DNA of 51,336 bases from Chloroflexota bacterium (GCA_902812345.1 CADDZM010000003.1:1-51336), one strand, 5' to 3'. Positions 33,990 to 43,548 are shown, counted from the first letter of the stretch. Numbers and translations: made by a program. Notes: generated by a model not told the origin, from the sequence alone.

Positions 33990-35803
33990 TGAACAGGAAG
34001 ATTATTTACGCCGGGCTGGCTGTATTGATCGCTGCCATCCTGCTGGCGATGCCGAACCTGCTGGATACCAGTAGCCTTAATACGCTCAATGTTGGGATGG
34101 TATTTGCCCTGCCGGTGCTGGGCCTTTACTTTATCCTTGGCCTGACCGGCCAGATGTCATTAGCCCAGGCCGCTTTCTGGGGTATTGGAGCTTATACTTC
34201 GGCCCTTCTAACTGTAAACTGGGACTGGTCGCCCTGGCTCGGGATAATCGCCGCCTTTTTCGTAGCGGCATTCTTCGGGGTTTTGCTGGGTATTCCGACT
34301 CTACGCCTCAAAGGCCATTACCTGGCAATGGCTACTATCGGGTTCGGTATTATCGTAGGACTGGTCCTGCTGCAATGGGATACTCTCACCCGCGGGACAG
34401 ATGGTATCAGTATACCTGCTTATTTCAGGATTGGTGACTTTGCTTTCGACAAAATTGAAAAATATTACTATCTACTGCTGGCGGTCCTGTTGACGCTAGC
34501 GGTCGCGGCCTGGCGGGTGAGGTTTTCTCGGATCGGGCGAGGTCTGCTGGCGATTCGCGAGAATGAAATGGCGGCTGAGTCCATGGGTATAAACACTACC
34601 CTGTATAAGGTGATGGCTTTCAGCCTGGGAGCAGGTTATGCCGGCGTAGGTGGCGCTCTTTTCGCGCACCTACCAAACACACGCTATATTTCGCCGGATA
34701 CTTTCTCCTTTGACCAGTCGGTAGTCTTTCTGGCAATGTTGGTCCTCGGCGGTAGCGGTACAATATTCGGAGCAGTTCTGGGGGCCGTTTTTCTACAATT
34801 CCTGCCTGAATGGCTGCGCTTTCTGGATAAAGGGTACCTGGCGGTCTACGGGGCCGGTATTATGCTAATTATGGTTTTTTTACCGGTCGGCGTGGTAGGG
34901 TTGATAGAGCAATTGCTCAAACCCTGGCTGCCCCGGCCTGCCCAGCTCGTGGCCCCGGCCAGCCTGTTAAGCAAGGTTGGTCAGCCGCAGTCGGGTGAGA
35001 GCGGGCAGGGAAGCCGGGAGGCTGCTGCCGGTCAGATTGTGCTGGAAGTGCGCAATTTACAAAAATATTTTGGCGGCCTTAAAGCCCTCGATGGTATCAG
35101 TTTTAAGGTAGTTAAGAGCGAAATCCATGCTCTGATAGGTCCGAACGGCTCCGGCAAGACCACTGCACTCAATGTTATCAGCGGGATTTACCGGCCGACC
35201 AGGGGGGATGTTCTCTTTAATGGTCAGGCGGTTGGCGGTAAGCCGCCTCACCGCCTGACCCGGAGTGGACTCGCTCGTACGTTCCAGAATATTCGACTCT
35301 TTCCAGAGCTTTCAGCCCTGGAAAATGTGATGGTTGGTCAGCATGTTCAAAGCCGGAGCAACTTGCTGGGGGCAATTTTACCGCTTCCCCAGAGCCAGGC
35401 TGAGGAACGGCGTATTCAGCAGGAAGCCGTGGCTGCTCTGGAGTTTGTCGGGCTGCTTGACAAACAATCCGAGCTTGCCAAAAATCTCTCTTATGGAGAG
35501 CAACGCCGGGTTGAAATTGCCCGGGCACTGGCAGCCAAGCCATTTTTGCTACTGATGGACGAGCCGGCAGCCGGGATGAACCCACACGAAACCGAAACTT
35601 TGATGGATTTGCTGGTTAAGTTGCGCGATCAAGGCCTGACAATACTCCTGATTGAGCATGACATGAACCTGGTTATGTCCCTGTCCAACAGAATAACCGT
35701 CCTGAATTTTGGCAAGGAAATCGCGGATGGCTACCCGAGTGAAATCGAGCGGAACCCGGCAGTTATCGAGGCTTATCTTGGCGCGGAGGTAGTAAGTGCT
35801 TAA
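33989..35803 (+). CDS. livMG: fused permease and ATPase of branched-chain amino acid transporter
   Basis: 604 residues. Residues 1-320 are LivM: membrane helices with GQMSLAQAAFWGIGAYTSAL and AESMGINTTLYKVMAFSLGA. After a polar linker (about 325-345) comes LivG: Walker A GPNGSGKTT near 385, LARTFQNIRLFPELSALENV, signature LSYGEQRR near 501, and Walker B LLLMDEPAAGMNP. Both activities in one chain fix their stoichiometry. LivM-LivG fusions occur in several lineages. Confidence 0.92.
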   Translation: MNRKIIYAGLAVLIAAILLAMPNLLDTSSLNTLNVGMVFALPVLGLYFILGLTGQMSLAQAAFWGIGAYTSALLTVNWDWSPWLGIIAAFFVAAFFGVLLGIPTLRLKGHYLAMATIGFGIIVGLVLLQWDTLTRGTDGISIPAYFRIGDFAFDKIEKYYYLLLAVLLTLAVAAWRVRFSRIGRGLLAIRENEMAAESMGINTTLYKVMAFSLGAGYAGVGGALFAHLPNTRYISPDTFSFDQSVVFLAMLVLGGSGTIFGAVLGAVFLQFLPEWLRFLDKGYLAVYGAGIMLIMVFLPVGVVGLIEQLLKPWLPRPAQLVAPASLLSKVGQPQSGESGQGSREAAAGQIVLEVRNLQKYFGGLKALDGISFKVVKSEIHALIGPNGSGKTTALNVISGIYRPTRGDVLFNGQAVGGKPPHRLTRSGLARTFQNIRLFPELSALENVMVGQHVQSRSNLLGAILPLPQSQAEERRIQQEAVAALEFVGLLDKQSELAKNLSYGEQRRVEIARALAAKPFLLLMDEPAAGMNPHETETLMDLLVKLRDQGLTILLIEHDMNLVMSLSNRITVLNFGKEIADGYPSEIERNPAVIEAYLGAEVVSA

Positions 35804-36590
35804 ATTAGAAGGGATTGCCGCAAACTATGGCAAGGTTCAGGCTTTACGCTCAGTATCGCTGGAGGTTGAAACCGGCCAGATAGTTACGATTATTGGAGCG
35901 AACGGCGCTGGTAAAACTACGACTTTCAAAACTATTTCGGGATTAGTACGGCCAGTAGCCGGGCGGTTGGAATTTGAAGGCCATAACCTGGCAAACCTGG
36001 CTCCCGAAAAAATTGTCGAACTGGGAATTATTCACGTCCCGGAGGGACGCAGGCTCTTTCCGGGTCTCTCGGTCTTAGATAACTTGTTGTTAGGTGCGAC
36101 GAGCCGCCATAAAAAAAACCAGAAGTGGAGAGCGGAGGCCGCCGAAGACCTGGAGAAGGTTTACAAAATTTTCCCGGCCCTCAAGCTTCTTGCTAAACGC
36201 TTAAGTTGGACCCTCTCGGGGGGTGAGCAACAGATGTGCGCGATCGGACGCGGCCTGATGGCCAGGCCGCGCCTGCTAATGCTGGACGAACCCTCGCTGG
36301 GTCTCGCCCCGGTACTGGTACAGGAAGTTTTCCGGACGATTGTTGAGATTAATCGGCAGGGTATGACAGTCCTCTTAAATGAACAAAATGCCCGGCAAGC
36401 ACTGGCAATTGCCAGTCGAGGATATGTGCTGGAAACCGGTACAATGGTGTTGAGTGGTGAAGCGCGCGGCTTGCTTAACAATGAACAGATCAAGCGAGCT
36501 TACCTTGGCAGCGCTATGAAGATCAAAGACCCAGACCTAGCGGAGGTGGTGGAAAATTCCACTCGCAAAATTCCCACGCCCGGAGAGTAA
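35796..36590 (+). CDS. livF: branched-chain amino acid ABC transporter ATP-binding protein
   Basis: 264 residues from a GTG that overlaps the end of livMG by eight bases, with GGAGG before it. Walker A GANGAGKTT (about 34), GIIHVPEGRRLFPGLSVLDN, signature LSGGEQQM (about 142), Walker B LLMLDEPSLGLAP, and LLNEQNARQAL where most LivF have LLVEQN. It is the second ATPase of the complex. Last gene of the operon; no clear terminator seen. Confidence 0.92.
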   Translation: MLKLEGIAANYGKVQALRSVSLEVETGQIVTIIGANGAGKTTTFKTISGLVRPVAGRLEFEGHNLANLAPEKIVELGIIHVPEGRRLFPGLSVLDNLLLGATSRHKKNQKWRAEAAEDLEKVYKIFPALKLLAKRLSWTLSGGEQQMCAIGRGLMARPRLLMLDEPSLGLAPVLVQEVFRTIVEINRQGMTVLLNEQNARQALAIASRGYVLETGTMVLSGEARGLLNNEQIKRAYLGSAMKIKDPDLAEVVENSTRKIPTPGE

Positions 36591-36599
36591 GTTTAGCCG

Positions 36600-37345
36600 T
36601 TGTATTGCGGCTTGGCTACCATAGTCATCCGGCCTAATTTGCGTCCTTTTGCAACCATATCAGGCGGCACGTTGATAGGTGTGGTGAAGGCCACCAAGGA
36701 CTGGAAAAGCCACAATTTCTCCCTTTCCTGCGGGTTGTGTTTGTGTTCTTATCGGTCTTTGCTGGCCAATTCCCTGAGGTGGCCGCCCATAGTTATAATA
36801 TGGGACATATTCTTTCAATACTTTAGATAGATGTCGTTCGGAGAGTATCAAAAAGAAATCGAGGCCCTCCCGGCGCAAAGGGCCGATGAACCTCTCAAAT
36901 ACCGCATTGGCATTGGGAGCTTTGATGGGAGTTTTTAGTATTTCAATAGCTGTATCCTGGGCTACTTGCTTGAATTTGTTTGATAAACACGTAACATCCT
37001 TCGAGATGGAGGCCTGTTTTGCCGCCGCCAAGGCTTTTTTCCCCGCAGGGCGCCCCAAAAAGGGGCAAGACGGATTTATCTAAAGCAAGTTGTTGGCCGC
37101 AGAACTGCTCTAGCTCAGTAATCTTCGCCTCATAGCCCAATTTCTCGGATGGAATTTCAGTTGGTTCACGAGAATTAAAGGCGGCCTCACCCCTGGCCTG
37201 GTATTCTTTACGCCATTTTAAAAGGCTGCTTTCGGCAAGCTTAAGCTCCCGGCAAATCTGAGCAGGTCGTTTCTCTCCGCCCTGGATTTGTTTACAGAGT
37301 TGGATCTTGAATTCTCGAGTGTGAAAGCATCCGTTCATTGTCTAA
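36600..37345 (-). mobile_element. degenerate IS3/IS481-like transposase element
   Basis: Minus strand. From 37338 a Tnp-A-like start with a helix-turn-helix (REFKIQLCKQIQGGEKRPAQ, then LKLAESSLLKWRKEYQARGE); AAGGAG precedes the ATG. The frame breaks near 37060, and a second frame (37058-36660) carries only the end of the integrase core: IEILKTPIKAPNANAVFERF, ILSERHLSKVLKEYV, and YYNYGRPPQGIGQ. The DDE core is largely deleted. Ends and target duplication could not be identified. Confidence 0.8.
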
Positions 37346-37999
37346 CTTCTCCTTTACCTTAAAAGTATAACAAAAGTATAACGGTAAATTCCGGGAGAAG
37401 CGAGCTTTCATTTTGGTCCAGGTTTATGGGTGCAGTCCAGAATTTGTTTGTGTTTCACCCAGAACCACCTCCTCGCCAGGAATAAATACCTGACGAGAAG
37501 ATAGGCCAAAAACAATCAGGAGGAAAGAGGGGGCCGAAGGGCAGGAGACAGATGCCAGTAAGGGAGGTGCAATTTTGCGAAGCGAATCATGCAAAATTTA
37601 TCATTCGTGTACAGACCATCGATGAGGTTGGTAGCCAGGACGACCATTGCCGCAGCCTGGACAGTACTTATGGGTAACCAAAACAGGACCATTAGCAACA
37701 GGGCAATCGTTCTTCGCCGGTAGTCTTATGGCACATTTTATGGTATATTTTTAGTATATCCTTAATGTCAGATTATGAATGACAGACATTAAGTAGACAT
37801 AGCTATACAGTTTTGTAACAATTTACAGCTATAAATTATTACAAAACAACCAAAGGGTTTTACGAATATTATTTCTGCTACATCCAAAAACACAACACTT
37901 AAGCCCTTCAGAAGCTGATCTTTTGTCTAGTTCAACTAATGTTAGGTTTTGGCATGTAGCCAAAATCGTGCAAAATCAGTTAATGAGGTATAAGATTTT
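37346..37999. other. gap with no recognised gene
   Basis: About 650 bp, AT-rich near 37720-37990, where the promoter of the repeat lipoprotein must lie. A 60-residue minus-strand frame at 37516-37698 has no ribosome site and no family and is not called. Confidence 0.4.
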
Positions 38000-38842
38000 A
38001 TGAAAACTTTTAAGTTTTCAAGCAGTTTTATGCTGTTTGTATTATTGTTAGGTCTGCTGTCAGCCTGTGGCAATATTTCAATATCGCCTAACGATGACGA
38101 TACTACAATTCCAACTGTTACTCCAAACACTAGCCCCTCGGTCAGTCCGAGTGTCAGTCCCTCGGTCAGTCCGAGTGTCAGTCCTAGCACCAGCCCCTCG
38201 GTCAGTCCGAGTGTAAGCCCGAGTGTAGGTACTGAGGCCAGAAAGATTACTGTTTGCCATGCTACTGGCTCACAAACTAATCCCTATGTAGAGATTACCA
38301 TCAGTGAGAATGCGGTAGATGCCCATAAAAATAACAACAAGGGCGACATTGTACCTGCCCCTGCCGGTGGTTGTCCTACAACTGCCAGTACCAGCCCCTC
38401 AGTAAGCCCGAGCGTAAGCCCCTCGGTTAGCCCAAGCGTCAGTCCTAGCACCAGCCCCTCGGTCAGTCCGAGTGTAAGCCCGAGTGTAGGTACTGAGGCC
38501 AGAAAGATTACTGTTTGCCATGCTACTGGCTCACAAACTAATCCCTATGTAGAGATTACCATCAGTGAGAATGCGGTAGATGCCCATAAAAATAACAACA
38601 AGGGCGACATTGTACCTGCCCCTGCCGGTGGTTGTCCTACAGCCAAGGCCAGCACTGAGGCGCCCAAAACTGCCAGGCCTTCTACTCCTAAACCTACTCC
38701 TACGGCCAAAGCAGGTAACAACGGCAGCAACGGTAATCAAGGTAGCGGCAACAATGGAAAAGGGAACAATGGCAATCAAGGTGGCGGTAACGGGAACAAC
38801 GGTAACCAGGGTGGCGGCAATAAGGGTGGCGGCAACAAGTAG
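38000..38842 (+). CDS. Ser/Pro/Val repeat lipoprotein with duplicated CHAT domain
   Basis: 280 residues. A signal peptide ends in lipobox LLSAC (Cys23). Then SPSV/SPST tetrapeptide repeats (about 45-76), a Cys-containing domain (81-126: RKITVCHATGSQTNPYVEIT ... GGCP), a second SPSV run and an identical domain (168-213), a Thr/Pro/Lys linker and a Gly/Asn/Gln tail (240-280). The CHAT domain is seen in surface proteins of several phyla. The tail resembles low-complexity matrix-binding regions. A surface-exposed stalk protein is likely. GAGG before the ATG. Confidence 0.8.
   Translation: MKTFKFSSSFMLFVLLLGLLSACGNISISPNDDDTTIPTVTPNTSPSVSPSVSPSVSPSVSPSTSPSVSPSVSPSVGTEARKITVCHATGSQTNPYVEITISENAVDAHKNNNKGDIVPAPAGGCPTTASTSPSVSPSVSPSVSPSVSPSTSPSVSPSVSPSVGTEARKITVCHATGSQTNPYVEITISENAVDAHKNNNKGDIVPAPAGGCPTAKASTEAPKTARPSTPKPTPTAKAGNNGSNGNQGSGNNGKGNNGNQGGGNGNNGNQGGGNKGGGNK
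38120..38641 (+). repeat. 261-bp tandem duplication inside the lipoprotein gene
   Basis: Two in-frame copies, about 38120-38380 and 38381-38641. The last ~204 bp of each are identical, from about 38177 and 38438. The first part differs only in synonymous or repeat-unit changes. The 261-bp offset adds exactly 87 residues, so the domain was doubled recently. Confidence 0.9.
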
Positions 38843-38860
38843 TTAATATTTTTTAGCCAC

Positions 38861-39150
38861 TTAAGTTTCGCCTGTAATGGGTACTTTAACCAGCCGACTG
38901 TATCCTAATGCGCAAGCCACCTTTTTATAGCAATTATGTAAACCTCCAAGTACTGGAAATGTGACTATTTTCCCTCCTTGCAAGGGAGGCAACACTGGAG
39001 TTATAGGAATTGCTTGACCAATACCCTGATGCGGTCTTACTGTATTAAAGTACCCTACATATACCTTTAGCACTCGATATAAGTGACGTTCATTTAAGAT
39101 GAAGAAATGGTCTAGAACTTTCTGCCGCCCGCTAAAGAACTCTTATTCTG
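38861..39150 (-). mobile_element. second remnant of the same transposase type
   Basis: Minus-strand frame 39073-38861 plus upstream codons to about 39150: EFFSGRQKVLDHFFILNERH, LYRVLKVYVGYFNTVRPHQG and GGKIVTFPVLGGLHN. The C-terminal sequence is the counterpart of the fragment at 36660 (VAFPVLGGLHHTYQR). Only the integrase C-terminus survives. The two remnants flank the lipoprotein gene in the same orientation. Confidence 0.75.
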
Positions 39151-39295
39151 AGCTCGCAAAAATGCCTTGTGTTCATTTTTTCGCTAAATCTAAGTAATTA
39201 TAAGCCTTTAACCTTTTGAACAATAAATAAAGGCATTTGAATCCGGTTATTGTAATATTTACAATAACTCTTTTTGCGCTAATGTCAATTAAATT

Positions 39296-39306
39296 TATGC
39301 TATAAT
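39296..39306 (+). promoter_or_regulatory. extended -10 promoter of the M48 gene
   Basis: TATGC-TATAAT, an extended -10 (TGn) element, lies 60 bp before the protease start. The -35 region is poor, as is common with extended -10 promoters. Confidence 0.5.
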
Positions 39307-39366
39307 TCCGCTTATAAGATTGATTGTATTAACCGGCCCAGACGTAAAACAGGAACAGAGCGGAAT

Positions 39367-40509
39367 ATGGCAATCTCCACTGAAATGAGCCAGACGCGGC
39401 AGCAAAAAGCCCGCGATTACGCCCGGATACGCCACCGGCTTTTCTTCGTGAATACCGGTCTTGCCGTAGTTTTGCTGGCGTTATCCCTGGTCACAGGGCT
39501 TTCCCTCGAACTGCGAAAAATTGTCGAAAGCTGGACCACCAACCAGTGGCTGGCGGTGCCGCTTTACCTGGCAATCTTTGGCGCGGTCTACGCCCTTCTG
39601 ACCTTCCCCCTCGACATTTATAGCGGCTATGTGCTGCCGACCCGCTACGGTACCCTGCACCAGTCTTTCAAATTATGGCTGCTGGACCTGGCAAAAGGGG
39701 GCCTGCTGGCAGTTGTCCTCGGATTGCCGCTGCTGGAAGCCCTTTATTTTGGCTTCAGGCACCTGGGCGACTGGTGGTGGCTGGTAGGCGGCCTTTTCTA
39801 CCTGCTGTTTGTCGTAGTAATGGTTAATCTTGCCCCGGTCATAATCATGCCGTTATTTAATAAATTTATCCCGCTGGAAAACGAAGAACTGCAAGACCGC
39901 ATTTTGCGGCTCGGCCAGAAGACCGGGGCCACCGTCAAAGGGATCTATACGATTGACTTCAGCAAGCGCACTTCTTCGGCTAACGCTTTCGTGACCGGGA
40001 TTGGCAACACCCGGCGGGTCGTCCTGGGCGACACCCTCACTTCAAACTATACCCCGGACGAAATTGAAGTGATTATGGCCCACGAACTGGGCCATCACGT
40101 CCACGGAGACATCTGGCGGGGCATTTTCCTGGACAGCGTGATAACCCTGGCCGGGTTCTACCTGGCGAACCTGTTCTTGCAGGGCGGGATACATCTTTTC
40201 GGCTTTCGCGGTCTGGGCGACGTGGCGGCTTTCCCGCTCTTTGTCCTGGCGATGGTCCTCTTTGGCCTTATCACCATGCCCCTGACCAACTGGCTCAGCC
40301 GGACCCGCGAGAACGCCGCCGATGTTTACGCCCTCGACATTACCGGCAACGCGACGGCTTTTATCAGCGCCATGAAAAAGCTGGCGAACCAGAATTTAGC
40401 CGACGCCGCGCCCCCGGCCTGGGCCGTCTGGCTGTTCTATACCCATCCTCCTATTGGCGATAGGGTAAAACGCGGCGAGGACTTTATCACCCGGCGCGGT
40501 TACAGTTGA
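39367..40509 (+). CDS. M48 (Ste24-like) membrane metalloprotease
   Basis: 380 residues with about six membrane helices. The active site is HELGHHVHGD at 239-248 (two zinc His and the catalytic Glu), and the third ligand is probably Glu315 in RENAADVYALD. Family members cleave near prenylated or membrane substrates, or act in membrane protein quality control. AGGAA precedes the ATG. The stop codon overlaps the TTG start of the Cas4-like nuclease. Confidence 0.9.
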   Translation: MAISTEMSQTRQQKARDYARIRHRLFFVNTGLAVVLLALSLVTGLSLELRKIVESWTTNQWLAVPLYLAIFGAVYALLTFPLDIYSGYVLPTRYGTLHQSFKLWLLDLAKGGLLAVVLGLPLLEALYFGFRHLGDWWWLVGGLFYLLFVVVMVNLAPVIIMPLFNKFIPLENEELQDRILRLGQKTGATVKGIYTIDFSKRTSSANAFVTGIGNTRRVVLGDTLTSNYTPDEIEVIMAHELGHHVHGDIWRGIFLDSVITLAGFYLANLFLQGGIHLFGFRGLGDVAAFPLFVLAMVLFGLITMPLTNWLSRTRENAADVYALDITGNATAFISAMKKLANQNLADAAPPAWAVWLFYTHPPIGDRVKRGEDFITRRGYS

Positions 40510-41051
40510 ACGGCTGGCTGCTGCTCCTGACCGGCCTGGTTATCCTGGCCGGGGCGGTCTGGCTGGCGCGCCGCTCCTGGCTCGGCCAGCAGGCCAGCGG
40601 CCTACCCGCGAAAGTTTCGGTGGTCTACAGCGATAGCGGAGCCTGGGAAGGGGTAGCCGAGCCACTTTTCTCCCCCACCTACGGCCTTACCGGCAAACCC
40701 GATTACGTGCTGCAAACAAAAAAAGGGCTGGTGCCGGTCGAGTTGAAACCAACCCGCCGGGCCGACCAGCCCTACGAAAGCGATATTATGCAACTGGCGG
40801 CTTACTGTCTGCTGCTGGAAGAAGACTGGCAGGAGCAACCGCCTTACGGCCTCTTGCGCTACCAGGAAAAAACCTTCCGCATCGAGTGGACCGCCGAGTT
40901 GCGCCAGGACTTGCTTGATTTGCTCGACGAAATGCGCGAACTCTACATTTTTCCTGCCTACAAAGGCGGCCCCTTGCCCGAACCCCAGCATGATATGACC
41001 GTGCGCTGCCACGGCTGCGGCTTCCGCTACGTCTGTTTTCCCGGTGATTAG
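40506..41051 (+). CDS. membrane-anchored Cas4/RecB-like nuclease
   Basis: 181 residues from TTG, overlapping the protease stop. A membrane helix (about 3-21) is followed by a PD-(D/E)xK nuclease core: GLTGKPDY (Asp66), VELK (Glu79, Lys81), QLAAY (Q96, Y100; the Q-x3-Y motif), then C-x2-C-x5-C at 168, 171 and 177. Cas4 proteins hold a 4Fe-4S cluster with one further N-terminal Cys; no Cys precedes Asp66 here. There is no CRISPR array or other cas gene in the window, so this is a stand-alone Dna2/Cas4-domain protein, probably in DNA repair or defence. Confidence 0.8.
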   Translation: MNGWLLLLTGLVILAGAVWLARRSWLGQQASGLPAKVSVVYSDSGAWEGVAEPLFSPTYGLTGKPDYVLQTKKGLVPVELKPTRRADQPYESDIMQLAAYCLLLEEDWQEQPPYGLLRYQEKTFRIEWTAELRQDLLDLLDEMRELYIFPAYKGGPLPEPQHDMTVRCHGCGFRYVCFPGD

Positions 41052-41074
41052 TTTTTACTAAAAACTTCCCCACG

Positions 41075-42496
41075 TTACCGGGAAAGGGCCAGTTTCACCA
41101 GGCGGCCCATGCTCGGCTTCTGACCGTACATAAGCACCCCGGCCCGGTAAATTCGCCCGGCCAGCCAGGTAAAGATTACGATTGAGATAAGCATTATCAC
41201 GATACTGGCCGGCACTTCCCACCAGGCCAGGTTGGAAATCCCGGCCCGACTTAACATCAAGGTCGGGGTAAAGAAAGGCACAAACGAGAGAACTTTTACC
41301 CACAAGGCATCGGTTGCGCCCAGCGAGAAAAGGCTGATAAAGTACCCGGCCATGAACAGGAAGGTCAACGGAGTCAGGGCGGTCTGAACATCCTCCTGGC
41401 GGCTTATCAGCGACCCTACCGCCGCGTAAAGCGTGCCGTAGAGCAAGAAGCCGAGGATAAAGTAAAGGACCACGAGCCCTAACAGCCCTATCGAAAGCCC
41501 GGTTATGTCAATACGAGTCCCGCCCGTCGCGTTACCCAATATGACGCTTTTTAGCGGATCCTGAACCAGGAACGCGATAACCCCGGCTACCGCCAGGGCC
41601 GCTATCTGGGTTAACCCGGCCAGGCCAATACCAATAATCTTGCCAATCATAAGCTGGAACGGCGTCGCGGCGTTAATCATGATTTCCATAATCCGGTTGC
41701 TCTTTTCCTCGACCGCACCCTGGGCCACCGTCGCGCCGTATTGCAAAATCGTGGTGAAAATCAGGATGATACCGAGGGTAACAACCAGGGTTGCCGCCCC
41801 GGTTTCCTCGGCGGACCGGCCTGATTTCTCGTCGGAGGCGCTGGTAACACTCAGGTTAGGCGACTGGAAAAGGGTGTTTAACTGGGACTGCGGGATACCC
41901 AGTCGCCCTAATTTATCAAGAAAATTTAGCTGGGTCGTAGCCGCCTGGATGCGGGTGGCGGTAGCGCCGGTGGGGCTGCCGTTGCTGAAATATTCAAAGT
42001 TTAATTCACCTGAAGCGGCCCGGTTTATTACCAGCAGCCCATCCAGTTTGCCATCACGGACCTGCTGCTGTAAAGATTTGAGGTCGCCGGGTTGGGCCGC
42101 CTTGATATCAAAATCTTTCTTCTTGCCGGGGGCGGTCGGCTGAATCTGGCCGGTAGCGGTAATAGTTGTATTTAGTTGAGTATCGAGATAAGCCACCGGT
42201 TCGAGTCCGGCCACCTGACTGGCCCGGTTTACCACGACGATTTTTGACTGCGAATTTGAACTGATTAATTGGATGATGGTCGGGACGAAGGCCGCCACGA
42301 TTACCAGCACCACCAGGATAATTGTACCGACCTGGAACGAGCGTTTCTGGACGCGGGCCTTGTACTCCCTGGCGATAATCAAGGGAATGTTCCGGGCGTT
42401 CTGGCCGGCGGCGTGGTTCGATGAGGCCACCACAACTTGCGCTTCGTTTCCGGCAGAACCTTCTGTCAGGTTTTTCTTTTCCTTTAGAAAAGCCAC
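41075..42496 (-). CDS. ABC-2 type transporter permease, NatB-like
   Basis: 473 residues from GTG with AAGGAG before it. One N-terminal membrane helix (about 57-77), a large extracytoplasmic region (78-225), then five or more helices, with TEETGAATLVVTLGIILIFT and EEKSNRIMEIMINAATPFQL, the NatB/ABC-2 pattern. It pairs with the ATPase gene 95 bp upstream. Such exporters move sodium, drugs or lipids; the cargo is unknown. Confidence 0.85.
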   Translation of the reverse strand: MAFLKEKKNLTEGSAGNEAQVVVASSNHAAGQNARNIPLIIAREYKARVQKRSFQVGTIILVVLVIVAAFVPTIIQLISSNSQSKIVVVNRASQVAGLEPVAYLDTQLNTTITATGQIQPTAPGKKKDFDIKAAQPGDLKSLQQQVRDGKLDGLLVINRAASGELNFEYFSNGSPTGATATRIQAATTQLNFLDKLGRLGIPQSQLNTLFQSPNLSVTSASDEKSGRSAEETGAATLVVTLGIILIFTTILQYGATVAQGAVEEKSNRIMEIMINAATPFQLMIGKIIGIGLAGLTQIAALAVAGVIAFLVQDPLKSVILGNATGGTRIDITGLSIGLLGLVVLYFILGFLLYGTLYAAVGSLISRQEDVQTALTPLTFLFMAGYFISLFSLGATDALWVKVLSFVPFFTPTLMLSRAGISNLAWWEVPASIVIMLISIVIFTWLAGRIYRAGVLMYGQKPSMGRLVKLALSR

Positions 42497-42591
42497 AATT
42501 TTCTCCTTTTAGCGGAATCTTTTGCAAATCCGGCAAGCCGGAAATTTTAGGGGTTGGCTGCCGTTGGATTCCCACGTTAAACTTTCAAATT

Positions 42592-43548
42592 TTAACGACG
42601 CATACCTGTTTCCACCGGGGCCGCGGGGACCGGCACATCGGGCTGGGCAATCCCGCCCACCCGCTCGATAAAGATGTCATTGAGGGACGGCTCGGCCAGT
42701 TCAAAAAGGGTGATGTGGCCGCCGCGCTGCAAAGCAGCCTGTAAAATCTGGTCAGTGGTAGCGGGCGCTGCCAGGTTGAACTCCACGTAGTCCTGCCGCC
42801 GCTTGGTAATGCTTACGCCGGGAACCAGGTCAAGCCAGGCGATTTGCGGGTCGTTATCCAGGGCCAGCCGGACGACGCTTCGCCCGGCGCTGCGTTTGAC
42901 CTGGCGCACGCTCCCCTCGACTACCATCTGGCCTTTGTTGATTATTGAAATATTCTGGCAGAGTTCCTCGACCTGTTCCATCTGGTGCGTCGAGAAAATG
43001 ATTGTCTTGCCGCGCCGGTGCATTTCCAGGAAAGCGTCCTTTAAAAGGTTCACGTTCACCGGGTCGAGGCCGCTAAAAGGCTCATCCATAATCAGGATTT
43101 GCGGCTCGTGCAGAATGGTCGCCAGGAATTGAACCTTTTGCTGGTTGCCTTTGGAAAGTTCTTCAACCTTTTTCTTGCGGTAGGTGGTAATCTGAAAGCG
43201 TTCCAGCCACTCGTCAAGTTCTCGCTTGACCGTAGCCTTATCCATGCCATAGAGCCGGGCCAGGAAAATAAGCTGATCGTCCACGTTCATTTTTGGATAA
43301 AGGCCGCGTTCTTCCGGCAGATAGCCCCAGGCTTTGCGCGGAATCTCGGTAACAGGGGCGCCGTTCCAGGTAATCCGGCCGCTATCAGGCCGGATAATAT
43401 CCAGTATCATGCGGATTGTGGTGGTCTTACCGGCCCCATTCGGCCCCAGGAAACCGAAAATCTCGCCCTGCTCAACCTGCATAGATAGATTCCGGACGGC
43501 CTGTACGTTCGCAAAACTTTTACTAATATTTTCTATAAGAAGTGCCAT
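42592..43548 (-). CDS. ABC transporter ATP-binding protein, NatA-like
   Basis: 318 residues. Walker A GPNGAGKTTTIRM (about 35), YLPEERGLYPKM, signature LSKGNQQK, Walker B LIMDEPFSGLDP, switch His in FSTHQMEQ, and a C-terminal extension of about 100 residues as in DUF4162-type exporters. AAAGG before the ATG. It forms an exporter with the downstream permease. Confidence 0.92.
   Translation of the reverse strand: MALLIENISKSFANVQAVRNLSMQVEQGEIFGFLGPNGAGKTTTIRMILDIIRPDSGRITWNGAPVTEIPRKAWGYLPEERGLYPKMNVDDQLIFLARLYGMDKATVKRELDEWLERFQITTYRKKKVEELSKGNQQKVQFLATILHEPQILIMDEPFSGLDPVNVNLLKDAFLEMHRRGKTIIFSTHQMEQVEELCQNISIINKGQMVVEGSVRQVKRSAGRSVVRLALDNDPQIAWLDLVPGVSITKRRQDYVEFNLAAPATTDQILQAALQRGGHITLFELAEPSLNDIFIERVGGIAQPDVPVPAAPVETGMRR

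Noticed and set aside
40506-41051. Evidence for a CRISPR-Cas system from the Cas4-like gene
   Set aside because: No array or other cas gene in the window; stand-alone Cas4-like nucleases are common.
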